39,252 nt of DNA from CAWBRT01 sp050015355 (GTDB taxonomy: Bacteria; Acidobacteriota; Terriglobia; Terriglobales; Acidobacteriaceae): assembly GCA_050015355.1 (NCBI GenBank), contig JBEKBO010000028.1, positions 1 to 39,252 of the forward strand, written 5' to 3'. Shown here in pieces: positions 23,549 to 35,990 of this stretch. The position numbers and the translations under genes are program-made. The notes beneath the pieces are model-generated. The model did no database searches, had not been told where the DNA came from, and saw nothing but the letters and a program-made list of their open reading frames with translations. How positions within the stretch are numbered: position 1 is the first letter of the stretch; every line of letters starts with the position of its first letter.

Positions 23549-26500
23549 ATGGCGGCGACAGCGCGGCCCGCAGTTGAAATTTTGACGAGCGGAACAAAAG
23601 AGCCAATGGAGAAAGATCGCAAGCAACCGGCGCCGGACATCTGCCCGACTAAACGCGGCAAGCTCGAATTGAGCGAGGTGCGCGAAAAACTGTCCACCGC
23701 GCGCGGGCCGCAGTACTGGCGCAGCCTGGAAGAGTTGGCGCAGACACCCGAGTTCGAGGAAATGCTGCACCGCGAGTTTCCGCGCCATGCCTCGGAGTGG
23801 ACGGACGCGCCTTCGCGCCGCAACTTCCTGAAGATCATGGGCGCCTCGTTGGCGCTGGCCGGGCTGAGCGCCTGCACCCGGCAGCCCTTGGAGCCCATCG
23901 TTCCCTACGTGCGCCAGCCGGACAACCTGGTGCTGGGCAAGCCGCTGTTCTTTGCCACCGCGATGCCGTTGGGCGCCTGCGGGCTCCCCATGCTGGTGGA
24001 AAGCCACGAAGGGCGGCCGACCAAGATCGAAGGCAATCCGCAACACCCGGCAACGCTTGGCGGCACCGACCCCTTCATGCAGGCTAGCGTCCTCGATTTG
24101 TACGACCCGGACCGTTCGCAAACGGTCACCTACCTGGGAGACGCCAGCGCCTGGGGACAATTTCTGAACGCGCTGCGCGGGCCGTTGACGGCGCAGCGGG
24201 CCTTGAAAGGCGCCGGCATCCGCTTCCTGACGGCGCCCACCAGCTCGCCCACGCTGACGGCGCAGATGGAACAGGTTCTGCGGATCTTTCCGCAAGCGAA
24301 GTGGTACCAGTGGGAGCCGGCGAATCGCGATAACGCGATGGCCGCGGCGCAGGCTAGTTTCGGCCAGCCCGTGCAGACGCAGTTCAACTTCGAGAAAGCG
24401 AAGGTGGTGCTCTCGCTGGACGGCGATTTTCTGTCGAGCGGCTTTCCGGGATTCCATCGTAACGCCAGGCAGTTCGCCGCCCGCCGCCGCCCCGAGCTCA
24501 GGCAGGAGATGCTGCGCTTCTACGCCGTCGAGAGCACGCCGACCAACACCGGCGGCAAGGCCGACCATCGCTTGCCCTTGCGCGCCAGCGAAATCGAAGC
24601 ATTTGCGCGGGCACTGGCGGCACAGCTTGGAGCCGACGGTGGAGGACAGTTCCCCGCCGGCCAGCAGAAGTTTGCCGCCGCCTTGGCAAAGGACTTGCTT
24701 GCCAATCGCGGACGCTCCGTGATCGTCGCGGGTGATAACCAGCCGGTTGCCGTGCACATGCTGGCGCACGCGATGAACCAAGCGTTGGGAAACGTAGGGC
24801 AGACAGTCTTCTATACCGATTGGATAGAGTCGCACCCGGTCAACAAGACCGATTCGCTGCGCCAGTTGGCCGGCGAGATGTGGAGCGGCAAGATCGACAT
24901 GCTGTTTCTGATCGGCGTGAATCCGCTCTATGACGCACCGCCGGATGTGAACTTCTCCGGGGCCATGCAAAAGGTGGGAGTGCGCGTACACCACGGGCTC
25001 TACCAGGATGAGACGGCGCGCCTCTGCCATTGGCATCTCAACGGCACGCACTATCTGGAGCAGTGGGGCGACTGCCGTTCTTTTGACGGGACGATAAGCC
25101 TCATCCAGCCGCTGATTGCGCCGCTCTACGGCGGACGCTCGGCATTTGAAGTCCTGGGATCTCTCGTCGGAGAGCCGGATATCAATTCGTACCAGGTTGT
25201 CTACCGTCATTGGCTGGAGCAGCACAATCACCCCAGCGAGCGGGGCTCGCCGGGGACCCCGAAGAGCGGAGACTTTACCGCGTTCTGGCGCAAGTCGCTG
25301 CACGATGGATTCGTGGCCGGCTCCACGTTCGCGCCCAAGCAGGTGAGCGCGCGCGCGGCAAACATTCCCGCATCGCAGGCGCCAGCGGGCGGCATGGAAA
25401 TCATGTTCCGCTACGATCCCAGCATCTTCGACGGCCGCTTTGCCAACAACGCCTGGTTGCAGGAACTGCCGAAGCCGATCACCCAGATAACCTGGGACAA
25501 TCCCGTCCTGATGAGCGTGCGCACCGGCAACAAGCTTGGGATTAAAGTCGAAGATGTAGTCGAAATCGAGATCGGCGAAGCCAAGGTGCGCGGCGCGGTG
25601 TGGCTCACGCCCGGACACCCGGACGACTCGGCGACGGTTTCGCTCGGCTACGGGCGCGAGCGCTGCGGCCGTGTGGGCTCCGGTGTCGGCTTCAGCGCTT
25701 ACAAGCTGCGCGCCAGCGCGTCGCCATGGTTTGCCAGTGGCAAGTTGACGCGCACGGGCGAGCATTATGGACTTGCTTCCACCCAGGGCCGCCAGGTGAT
25801 GGAGGGCCGTCCGCTGGCACGCGCCGCTTCGCTCGATGATTTCATCAAGAACCCCGGCTTCGCGCACGAGATGGCCGAAGCCCCCGCGCCGGGGCTGACC
25901 CTTTACAAGCCTTACGACTACAGCAAGGTCAACAAGTGGGGAATGACAATCGATCTGAATGCCTGTGTCGGTTGCAATGCCTGCGTGGCGGCCTGCGTCT
26001 CGGAAAACAATATTCCGGTGGTCGGCAAACTGGAAGTAAAGCGCGGGCGGCACATGCACTGGCTGCGCATCGACAATTACTTTGAAGGGGCGCCGGAGAA
26101 CCCCAAGACCTACTACCAGCCGGTGCCCTGCATGCAGTGCGAGAACGCGCCCTGCGAGGTGGTTTGCCCGGTGGGGGCTACCGTGCACAGCACGGAGGGC
26201 CTCAACGACATGGTCTACAACCGTTGCGTGGGCACTCGCTACTGCTCGAACAACTGCCCCTACAAGGTCCGGCGCTTCAATTTCCTGCTTTACTCCGATT
26301 TCAATACCGCGCAACTGAAGTTCGTGCGCAACCCCGAGGTCACGGTTCGCAGCCGCGGGGTGATGGAGAAGTGTACTTACTGCGTGCAGCGCATCACTCA
26401 TGGACGAATTCGCGCCGAGGAAGAAAACCGCAACATCCGCGACGGCGAAATCCTGACCGCCTGCCAGCAGGCATGTCCGGCGAATGCCATCGTCTTCGGC

Positions 26501-26653
26501 GACCTCAACGACGCCAACAGCCGGGTCGCCAAGTTGAAGGCGGAGGAGCGGAATTACGGCTTGCTGGAAGACCTGAATACGCGCCCGCGCACGACGTACC
26601 TTGCCGCCGTGCTGAATCCAAATCCTGACTTCGGGTCCGGTGAGGGAGCTTAA
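23549..26653 (+). CDS. actB: Alternative complex III subunit ActB (molybdopterin-oxidoreductase-like plus ferredoxin domains)
   Basis: A 1034-residue protein fused from a molybdopterin-oxidoreductase-like domain and a C-terminal 4-cluster ferredoxin domain. In ACIII the first domain is known to lack the molybdenum cofactor. An internal twin-arginine-like signal (SRRNFLKIMGASLALAGLSAC, with the twin Arg near 90-91) follows a ~85-residue N-tail. Cluster motifs: CVGCNACVAAC, CMQCENAPCEVVC, CVGTRYCSNNC and CTYCVQR, with a last CQQAC. The peripheral subunit docks on ActC. ATG 23606 is an alternative start. Residues about 560-571 are encoded by a palindromic repeat (25228-25261). Confidence 0.92.
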   Translation: MAATARPAVEILTSGTKEPMEKDRKQPAPDICPTKRGKLELSEVREKLSTARGPQYWRSLEELAQTPEFEEMLHREFPRHASEWTDAPSRRNFLKIMGASLALAGLSACTRQPLEPIVPYVRQPDNLVLGKPLFFATAMPLGACGLPMLVESHEGRPTKIEGNPQHPATLGGTDPFMQASVLDLYDPDRSQTVTYLGDASAWGQFLNALRGPLTAQRALKGAGIRFLTAPTSSPTLTAQMEQVLRIFPQAKWYQWEPANRDNAMAAAQASFGQPVQTQFNFEKAKVVLSLDGDFLSSGFPGFHRNARQFAARRRPELRQEMLRFYAVESTPTNTGGKADHRLPLRASEIEAFARALAAQLGADGGGQFPAGQQKFAAALAKDLLANRGRSVIVAGDNQPVAVHMLAHAMNQALGNVGQTVFYTDWIESHPVNKTDSLRQLAGEMWSGKIDMLFLIGVNPLYDAPPDVNFSGAMQKVGVRVHHGLYQDETARLCHWHLNGTHYLEQWGDCRSFDGTISLIQPLIAPLYGGRSAFEVLGSLVGEPDINSYQVVYRHWLEQHNHPSERGSPGTPKSGDFTAFWRKSLHDGFVAGSTFAPKQVSARAANIPASQAPAGGMEIMFRYDPSIFDGRFANNAWLQELPKPITQITWDNPVLMSVRTGNKLGIKVEDVVEIEIGEAKVRGAVWLTPGHPDDSATVSLGYGRERCGRVGSGVGFSAYKLRASASPWFASGKLTRTGEHYGLASTQGRQVMEGRPLARAASLDDFIKNPGFAHEMAEAPAPGLTLYKPYDYSKVNKWGMTIDLNACVGCNACVAACVSENNIPVVGKLEVKRGRHMHWLRIDNYFEGAPENPKTYYQPVPCMQCENAPCEVVCPVGATVHSTEGLNDMVYNRCVGTRYCSNNCPYKVRRFNFLLYSDFNTAQLKFVRNPEVTVRSRGVMEKCTYCVQRITHGRIRAEEENRNIRDGEILTACQQACPANAIVFGDLNDANSRVAKLKAEERNYGLLEDLNTRPRTTYLAAVLNPNPDFGSGEGA
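25228..25261 (-). repeat. Palindromic repeat family B, copy 4, inside the actB coding sequence
   Basis: On the minus strand it reads CGGGGTCCCCGGCGAGC, CCC, GCTCGCTGGGGTGA. This has the same outer blocks as the intergenic copies, with an 11-bp hairpin interrupted by one G-T pair. It is in frame and supplies about 11 residues (HPSERGSPGTP) in a hydrophilic loop before GDFTAFWRKSLHDG. Confidence 0.85.
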
Positions 26654-26659
26654 CGAAGT

Positions 26660-28061
<1,402 letters not shown>

Positions 28062-28069
<8 letters not shown>

Positions 28070-28598
28070 GACTCCTCTCTACGGGCTGATGGCCGAGTTC
28101 GACAACCCGACCGAGCTGATGAAAGCGGCTCGTGCCACCTATGCCGCGGGCTATCGCAACATCGATGCCTACACGCCGTATCCCATCGAGGAATTAGCCG
28201 ACGTGATCGGCTTCAAGAAGACGCGGGTTCCGCTGGTGTGCCTGCTGGGAGGCATTCTGGGCGGGCTCTCCGGATACCTGTTGCAGTACTGGATCAACAA
28301 CGTCAGCTATCCGCTGAATATCGGCGGGCGGCCATCCCACTCGTGGCCGGCCTTCATCATCGTGACCTTCGAGATGACCATCCTGTTCGGCGGGCTTTCG
28401 GCCGTCATCGGAATGCTGGGGCTGAATGGGCTGCCGGCGCCCTATCACCCGGTGTTCAACAATCCGAGGTTCAGCGCCGTCTCGCGTGACCGCTTTTTTC
28501 TGTGTATCGAAGCGGCCGATCCGCAGTTCGACCCCGAGCGCGCGCGGCAGTTCTTGTCGGCTTTCAACACGGTGGATATCGCGGAGGTCCTGGAGTAG
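28062..28598 (+). CDS. actD: Alternative complex III subunit ActD
   Basis: A 178-residue member of the DUF3341 family. A soluble N-terminus (YGLMAEFDNPTELMKAARATYAAGYRNIDAYTPYPIEEL) is followed by two TM helices (about 57-77 and 96-118) and a C-terminal segment, the usual ActD layout. A structural membrane subunit of alternative complex III. It overlaps actC by 8 bp and ends 3 bp before actE. Confidence 0.92.
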
Positions 28599-28601
28599 GC
28601 G

Positions 28602-29324
28602 ATGAAATCCTTCTTCAAACTCCGGCGGAAATGCACAAGTCTCGCCCCGTCTCCCATGGGCAGAAAACTTGTATGGACGGGAGCGTTTACGGTGCTCGCG
28701 GTATTGCTGGCGGGATGCCGGCTTGACATGCACGATCAACCGAAGTTCAAGCCGCTGCGCGAGAACGATTTTTACTCCGACCTGCGGTCGTCGCGGCCGC
28801 TCATCGGAGGGACGGTGGCGCGCGGGCAACTGAACGAAGACACCTACCTCCACACCGGTTTCGTGAATGGCAAGGAAGGCGATGTGATGCCGTTTCCGGC
28901 GACCAAGGAAGTGCTGGACCGCGGGCGCGAGCGCTTCAATATTTACTGCTCGCCCTGCCACTCGCAACTCGGCGATGGCAACGGCATGATCGTGCAGCGC
29001 GGATTCAAGCGGCCGCCTTCATATCACATTGACCGCTTGCGCAAAGCCCCGATCGGACACTTCTATAACGTCATGACAAACGGCTACGGTGCGATGGCGG
29101 ACTACGCTTCTCAGGTTCCGGTCAGCGACCGCTGGGCCATTGCCGCCTACATACGGGTGTTGCAGTTGAGCCAGAACGCGACGCCAAGCGACGTTCCGGC
29201 CGGCGCAGCCATCGCCACGCAGCCTCCGCAGGTCAACGCGAACTGGCCGCCGCCGAAGGAGAACACGAAGGCTATGCATGGCGAAGGCGGTGGAGACACC
29301 CCGCGCGAAGGGAAGAATCAATGA
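28602..29324 (+). CDS. actE: Alternative complex III subunit ActE, monoheme cytochrome c lipoprotein
   Basis: A 240-residue lipoprotein: the signal helix ends in the lipobox LLAGC (Cys39), so the mature protein is membrane-tethered. One heme c site, CSPCH (C116, C119, H120), lies in a cytochrome c domain. The distal Met ligand is probably in YGAMADYASQV. It passes electrons to the oxidase side. It overlaps actF by 4 bp (ATGA). ATG 28656 is an alternative start that gives a more typical signal length. Confidence 0.92.
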   Translation: MKSFFKLRRKCTSLAPSPMGRKLVWTGAFTVLAVLLAGCRLDMHDQPKFKPLRENDFYSDLRSSRPLIGGTVARGQLNEDTYLHTGFVNGKEGDVMPFPATKEVLDRGRERFNIYCSPCHSQLGDGNGMIVQRGFKRPPSYHIDRLRKAPIGHFYNVMTNGYGAMADYASQVPVSDRWAIAAYIRVLQLSQNATPSDVPAGAAIATQPPQVNANWPPPKENTKAMHGEGGGDTPREGKNQ

Positions 29325-30535
29325 CGGCAGCCGAATTTTCCAAGCAAGATCTTGCTCCGCCCGTAGCTTTGCTCCAGCGCTGGCGCGGCCGCGCGCTGGT
29401 GGCCGGAATCGCCGGCGGAATCCTCACCATCCTCGGCGCGTTCGTTTCGCCGGACGAGTTGCTGCGAGGCTATCTGATCGGCTTCATGGTCTGCCTGAGC
29501 TTCACCCTGGGTTCGATGGCCTGGCTGATGATCGGCCACATGACGGGCGGCAACTGGTGGATGCTGGGGCGGCGCGTCTTTGAGGCGGCCACCAAGACCT
29601 TGCCGCTGGTCACCGCGATGTTCATCCCGATCCTGCTTGGCATGCACCGTCTTTACCTGTGGACGCATCCGGATGAAGTTGCGGGCGACAAGGTTCTGAT
29701 GGCGAAGGCGTTCTACCTGAACACGCCGGGCTGGATTGTGCGCGCGGTGATCTATTTCACGCTGTGGAATGTTCTCGGCTACCTGCTGACGCGCTGGTCG
29801 GCGGAGCAGGACGTTGACGATTCGCCCAGAGTTTGGCGCCGGTTGAAGGCCGTCGCGGCGCCGGGCCTGGTGCTGTACGCCCTCAGCGTCAACTTCGCGG
29901 CGACCGACTGGGTTATGTCGCTGGACCCGCACTGGTATTCGACCATGTACGGATTCTTGTTCATCGCCCAGCACCTGCTGGCGACCTTGGCCTTGCTGAT
30001 TTGCCTGCTGGTGCTGCTGGCGCAGTTTCCGCCGATGGACGAAGTCGTCCGGCCCGACCGCCTGCACGACTGCGGCAAGCTGATGCTGGCGTTGACAATG
30101 GTGTGGGCCTACTTCTCGTTTTCGCAATGGCTGATCATCTGGATGGCGAACCTGCCGGAAGAGATCTCCTGGTACCTGGCGCGCATCAACGGCGGCTGGC
30201 AGATCGTGGCCTTCATGCTGGTGATCCTGCAGTTCTCGCTGCCCTTTCTGCTGCTGCTTTCGCGCGACCTGAAACGCGACGCGCGCAAGCTGGTTCCGGT
30301 GGCGCTGCTGGTGCTGTTCATGCGCTTCGTCGACGCCTACTGGCTGGTCGCGCCGAATCCCATGCCGGGCCCCAGGCACGAGCACATCTATCTGCATTGG
30401 ACCTACATTGTGGCGCCGATCGCGTTGGTCGGCCTCTGGTTCGCCTTCTTTGCCTGGAACCTGGCGAGGCGGCCGCTACTGGTTCGAAACGAACCGCAAC
30501 TTGCAAGACTCTGGGAGAGCAGTCATGCACACTGA
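29321..30535 (+). CDS. actF: Alternative complex III subunit ActF (membrane quinol-binding-type subunit)
   Basis: A 404-residue protein with about ten TM helices. It is the second, shorter NrfD-like membrane subunit of alternative complex III. Conserved ACIII segments are GSMAWLMIGHMTGGNWW, FIPILLGMHRLYLW and NFAATDWVMSLDPHWYSTMYG. It forms the complex core with ActC. It overlaps actE by 4 bp, and its last codons overlap the next small gene by 11 bp, so the cluster is tightly coupled. Confidence 0.92.
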   Translation: MTAAEFSKQDLAPPVALLQRWRGRALVAGIAGGILTILGAFVSPDELLRGYLIGFMVCLSFTLGSMAWLMIGHMTGGNWWMLGRRVFEAATKTLPLVTAMFIPILLGMHRLYLWTHPDEVAGDKVLMAKAFYLNTPGWIVRAVIYFTLWNVLGYLLTRWSAEQDVDDSPRVWRRLKAVAAPGLVLYALSVNFAATDWVMSLDPHWYSTMYGFLFIAQHLLATLALLICLLVLLAQFPPMDEVVRPDRLHDCGKLMLALTMVWAYFSFSQWLIIWMANLPEEISWYLARINGGWQIVAFMLVILQFSLPFLLLLSRDLKRDARKLVPVALLVLFMRFVDAYWLVAPNPMPGPRHEHIYLHWTYIVAPIALVGLWFAFFAWNLARRPLLVRNEPQLARLWESSHAH

Positions 30536-31004
30536 TCCAAAGCAGAATGGGAGCGGCCCGGAGCACAACCAGCACCCAGAGGTGTCGTTTGAAAAGCGGG
30601 ACATGGGAGCGCGCGGAATCCTGCTGTTTTTCGCCGTGCTGTTCATCGCCGGCGCGGCGATCCACCTGGTGGTATGGGGAGTCTACGAAGCCTTTGTGCA
30701 TGTAGGCGAGACGCGTCAGGCAACGGCGAATCCCATGGCTCCAAGACAACAGGCGCCGACTCCGGGTGTGCTGCAAAACACCTCGGTAAACATCAAACAA
30801 TTTCCCGAGCCGCGCCTGCAAAGCGATGAACCGAACGACATGAATCGCTTCCTATGGCAAGAGGGCCAGCTTCTGGAAGCCAAGCCATGGCGCGACCAGA
30901 CCGGCGCCATACATATCCCTATCGCAGAGGCGATGCGGATCGTGGCGCAAAAAGGTTTGCCGGCGCGGCAAGTAGAATCCGCGGGGCAGCCGCCCAACCA
31001 GTAA
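30525..31004 (+). CDS. Single-TM protein of the ACIII-oxidase cluster, function unknown
   Basis: A 159-residue protein: hydrophilic N-terminus, one TM helix (about 30-54), then a periplasmic tail of ~100 residues rich in Gln and Pro, with FPEPRLQSDEPNDMNRFLWQEGQLL and IPIAEAMRIVAQKGLPAR. Proteins like this recur between actF and sco in such clusters. The tail's LQ...L-x-x-x-E pattern looks like a membrane-associated assembly or accessory subunit, but no function is established by sequence. The start is ATG 30525, with GGGAGAG 5 nt upstream. Confidence 0.8.
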   Translation: MHTDPKQNGSGPEHNQHPEVSFEKRDMGARGILLFFAVLFIAGAAIHLVVWGVYEAFVHVGETRQATANPMAPRQQAPTPGVLQNTSVNIKQFPEPRLQSDEPNDMNRFLWQEGQLLEAKPWRDQTGAIHIPIAEAMRIVAQKGLPARQVESAGQPPNQ

Positions 31005-31038
31005 TGGCCCAAGCAGTAACAGAAAGAGAAGTAGCGTA

Positions 31039-31896
31039 ATGAGCGGAATGGCAATGACGAAACGATGGGCATTGGCAGCAGCGCTGGTGGTGCTGGCGGC
31101 CACCTCGGCGATGGCGCAGTTTCTAAGCGAGCCGAGCGTCAAGGGCGCGCTGCCTCCGGGGCTGTCGAAGGTCGGAATCGATCAGCGGCTGAACGAGCAG
31201 GTGCCGCTCGATTTGCATTTCCAAGACGAGCAGGGCCGCACGGTCAGGCTTGGCGACTACTTTCACAACGGCCGTCCGGTCATTATCTCGTTGGTTTACT
31301 ACAACTGCCCGATGCTGTGTGGAGAGGTGCTCAACGGCATGAGCACCGCCTTCAAAGTTCTGAAATTCACTCCGGGCAAGGAGTACGAGGTGGTGACGCT
31401 CAGCATCGATCCGCGCGAAAAACCGGAGCTGGCGGCGGCCAAGAAACGCTCCTATATCGAGCATCTGGACCGGCCGGGAGCGGAGGCCGGCTGGCATTTC
31501 CTTACCGGCGAGCAGCCGCAGATCGATGCCCTGGCCGACGCCATCGGCTGGCATTACCAGTACGACCCTAAGATCGATCAGTTTGCCCACGCCGCCGGCA
31601 TCGTGCTGGTGACTCCGCTGGGCCGAATCTCGCAGTACTACTACGGCGTGGAGTTTTCCGCGCGCGACATGCGGCTGGGAATCATCGAAGCCTCCGGCAA
31701 CCGCATCGGATCGTTGGCCGACCAGGTATTGCTGTACTGCTACCACTACGATCCGCGCACCGGCAAGTATGGCGCGGTGATCTACAACGTCGTGCGGCTG
31801 GCAGGAGCCGCGACGGTGCTGATTCTCGGGTCTTTTCTTTTCATCATGTTTCGCCGTGAAGCAACGCGCAGAAAGTTAGAGACAGGACGGGCTTAA
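31039..31896 (+). CDS. SCO1/SenC-type copper chaperone for cytochrome c oxidase
   Basis: A 285-residue protein with a cleavable or anchoring signal (about 8-27) and an extra C-terminal TM helix (about 257-275). The thioredoxin-fold SCO domain holds the copper ligands C90 and C94 (NCPMLC) and His184 (QFAHAAG). SCO proteins deliver copper to the CuA site of oxidase subunit II, encoded next. Its place just before coxB fits this. ATG 31039 is followed closely by other Met codons, so the exact start is uncertain. Confidence 0.9.
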   Translation: MSGMAMTKRWALAAALVVLAATSAMAQFLSEPSVKGALPPGLSKVGIDQRLNEQVPLDLHFQDEQGRTVRLGDYFHNGRPVIISLVYYNCPMLCGEVLNGMSTAFKVLKFTPGKEYEVVTLSIDPREKPELAAAKKRSYIEHLDRPGAEAGWHFLTGEQPQIDALADAIGWHYQYDPKIDQFAHAAGIVLVTPLGRISQYYYGVEFSARDMRLGIIEASGNRIGSLADQVLLYCYHYDPRTGKYGAVIYNVVRLAGAATVLILGSFLFIMFRREATRRKLETGRA

Positions 31897-31902
31897 TCGA
31901 CT

Positions 31903-32922
31903 ATGTGGTCTAATTTGCCACTGTTTCCGCCGGCCGCCTCGAAGATGGCGCACCAGGTCGACTATCTTTACTTCTTCCTGGTCGGCACAACGGCGTTTTT
32001 CACCATCCTGATTGTGGCTATGGTGTGTTTCTTCGCCTGGCGCTATCGCAGAAAGAAGAATCCGGTCGCCACCCAGATCGAGGGCTCCATGGCGCTGGAG
32101 ATGACCTGGACGCTGATCCCGACGGCCATCGCGATGTTCATTTTCGCGTGGGGAGCGGCGCTTTACTTTGCCGAGACTCGGCCGCCGCGCAATGCCATGG
32201 AGGTGTACGCCGTCGGCAAGCAGTGGATGTGGAAGTTCCAGCACCAGGAGGGGCAGCGCGAGATCAACGTGTTGCACGTTCCCGTGGACCGCGACGTGCG
32301 CATGATCATGACCTCGCAAGACGTGATTCACAGCTTCTTCGTTCCCGCTTTCCGCATCAAGGCAGATGTGCTGCCCGGGCGCTACACCTCGACGTGGTTT
32401 CACGCGACCGTGCCGGGGACGTACCACTTGTTCTGCTCGCAATACTGCGGCACGCAACATTCGGGAATGGTCGGAGAAGTCGTGGTCATGGAACCGGCGG
32501 CTTACCAACAATGGGCGGCGAGTGGTTCCGACGGCTCCCTGGCCTCGGAGGGCGAAAAGGCGTTCATGCAGTACGGATGCTCGATGTGCCACCGTGCCGA
32601 CTACCAGGGACGCGGTCCAAACCTGGTGGGGTTATTCGGCAAGCCGGTGCTGCTGGATGACGGCCGGACGGTGATTGCCGACGAGTCGTACCTGCGTGAA
32701 TCGATTATTTACCCGGGAGCGAAAATCGCTTCCGGATTCAAGAACATCATGCCGAACTTCCAGGGGCAGATCAGCGAGGAAGAGCTTATCTCCCTGGTGG
32801 CATACATCAAGGGACTCGGCACCGGGCAATCGAATCCGCCGGCCACCATGGCCGAGCCCACGGCAGTTTATCCAGTGGGGCCGCAGCCCGAGAAATCGCA
32901 GGCGACACCCAGCGGAAAGTAG
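31903..32922 (+). CDS. coxB: Cytochrome c oxidase subunit II with fused cytochrome c (caa3 type)
   Basis: A 339-residue protein. Two TM helices (about 22-45 and 69-91) are followed by the cupredoxin domain with CuA ligands H143, C178, C182, H186 and M189 (CSQYCGTQHSGM). A C-terminal cytochrome c domain has CSMCH (C226, C229, H230) and MPNF as the likely distal Met. The fused heme c makes this a caa3-type oxidase that can take electrons directly from ACIII. It starts 6 bp after the SCO gene. Confidence 0.95.
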   Translation: MWSNLPLFPPAASKMAHQVDYLYFFLVGTTAFFTILIVAMVCFFAWRYRRKKNPVATQIEGSMALEMTWTLIPTAIAMFIFAWGAALYFAETRPPRNAMEVYAVGKQWMWKFQHQEGQREINVLHVPVDRDVRMIMTSQDVIHSFFVPAFRIKADVLPGRYTSTWFHATVPGTYHLFCSQYCGTQHSGMVGEVVVMEPAAYQQWAASGSDGSLASEGEKAFMQYGCSMCHRADYQGRGPNLVGLFGKPVLLDDGRTVIADESYLRESIIYPGAKIASGFKNIMPNFQGQISEEELISLVAYIKGLGTGQSNPPATMAEPTAVYPVGPQPEKSQATPSGK

Positions 32923-32958
32923 CAGCGCCACTTTGCCGCCAGCAGGAGCAGACGATAC

Positions 32959-34582
<1,624 letters not shown>

Positions 34583-34593
<11 letters not shown>

Positions 34594-35254
34594 CCAGACG
34601 GCGGCCCACGAACTGCGCCACCACTTCGCCGACATGGACCAGCAGCGCGATACGGCGTCCTTCGGCATGTGGATCTTCCTCGTCACCGAAATCATGTTCT
34701 TCGGTGGCCTGTTTCTTTCCTACATGCTTTACCGGTTTCTCTATCCCACGGCTTTCCTGGAAGGAAGCCGGCACATGAATATCCGCCTCGGCGCGCTGAA
34801 CACAGCGGTGCTGATTTGCAGTTCGCTGACCATGGTACTGGCGGTCCGCTGCGTCAAGATCAATCAGCGCAAACTGACGGTCATTTTCCTGCTGATAACC
34901 ATGCTGCTCGGGCTCGCGTTCATGGGCGTAAAGGCCATCGAGTACCACGAACACTGGGTGGCGAGAGAAGTCCCCGGACCGGCATTTCAGTTCGAGGGCA
35001 CCGACCCGCGACACACGCAGATTTTCTTTTCCCTGTACTTCGCCATGACCGGGCTGCACGCCCTGCACATGATTATCGGCTGCGGCCTGGTGCTGTTCCT
35101 GATGATCAATGCCTGGCGCGGCGCGTACAACTCGGAGTATTACAACCCCGTCGAGATCGGCGGACTCTACTGGCACTTCGTAGATATTGTCTGGATCTGG
35201 CTGTTTCCTCTGCTCTACCTGATCAGCCACCAGCACGTTGGAGGAGGGTTCTGA
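34583..35254 (+). CDS. coxC: Cytochrome c oxidase subunit III
   Basis: A 223-residue membrane protein with the usual five or six TM helices (FGMWIFLVTEIMFFGGLFL, GLHALHMIIGCG, LYWHFVDIVWIWLFPLLYL). It stabilises subunit I and the proton-uptake path. Start: TTG 34583, chosen because AGGAGGT (34571-34577) is perfectly spaced, 5 nt upstream. This gives an 11-bp overlap with coxA. Its TGA overlaps the next start codon. Confidence 0.93.
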
Positions 35255-35547
35255 TGTCTGAACCAATTACTTCGGTCAAAACCTTCACCAGCGTCTGGGT
35301 TGCGCTGCTGATTCTCACCGGCGTCACGGTTACTGTCGCGTACCTCAACCTGGGAGCCTTCAGCATCGTGGTGGCGCTCGTCATCGCGACCATCAAGTCG
35401 ATTCTGGTGGCGCTGTTCTTCATGGAAGTGCGCTACTCGCCCGCGATCACCAAGATCGTGATCATTGCCGGCATCCTCTGGCTGCTGATTCTGCTGCTGT
35501 TGAGCCTCACCGACTTCGCCAGCCGCTCCTGGTCCCTGGGACTATAA
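35254..35547 (+). CDS. Cytochrome c oxidase subunit IV (COX4_pro/CyoD-like)
   Basis: A 97-residue protein with three hydrophobic helices (TFTSVWVALLILTGVTVTVA, FSIVVALVIATIKSILVALFFMEVRYS, KIVIIAGILWLLILLLLSL). The MEVRYS segment and size match prokaryotic oxidase subunit IV, an accessory subunit of the caa3 complex. It begins at ATG 35254 (TGATG overlap with coxC) after GGAGGAGGG, and is the last gene of the super-operon. Confidence 0.88.
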   Translation: MSEPITSVKTFTSVWVALLILTGVTVTVAYLNLGAFSIVVALVIATIKSILVALFFMEVRYSPAITKIVIIAGILWLLILLLLSLTDFASRSWSLGL

Positions 35548-35990
35548 CAGGGCGTTTGTGTATAACCAAGGAGGTTATGCGCTAAGAAGACGAAATGTTG
35601 AATATAACCATAGCGATCGCAGCTTCCGGTTTAATTCTCTTTCAAAGCTCATGCGGCTGCGTTTTTCCATACATTGTGTGACGTAACTTAGGGTATCATA
35701 TTGAGCGTAGTCGAACAGATTGTGTGCTGTCATGCTGAGCGCAGCGAAGCATCCCGGTTAAACTGTCCCACCTTGCGCGGCCCTGGGCTTTTCGACGAAA
35801 TCCTTCGACTGTGTCTTTAGCTCCACGCGGCGATGGGATTCTTCGCTCGCTACGCTCGCTCAGAATGACACTTCAAAGATTATTTCGGAATTTCCGGGAC
35901 AGGATACTGGCCAAAGCTATTCCTTCTCTAAGATCTAAGTTTCAATAACCTCAGTCCAGTTTCACGTAATGTTCAAATCGTGTCTTCCCA
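35548..35990. other. Intergenic region between convergent cox and lut operons
   Basis: A 6-bp inverted repeat ATAACC-AAGGA-GGTTAT (35562-35578) lies 15 bp after the last oxidase gene without a T run. A family A repeat fills 35701-35871. No clear terminator and no gene were seen. Confidence 0.5.
35701..35871. repeat. Composite family A palindromic repeat
   Basis: It opens TTGAGCGTAGTCGAACAG and includes CATGCTGAGCGCAGCGAAGC. It ends GATTCTTCGCTCGCTACGC...CTCAGAATGACAC, the reverse pattern of the 8318 block. It lies in the gap between two convergent operons, like the copy at 8318-8500. Confidence 0.6.
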
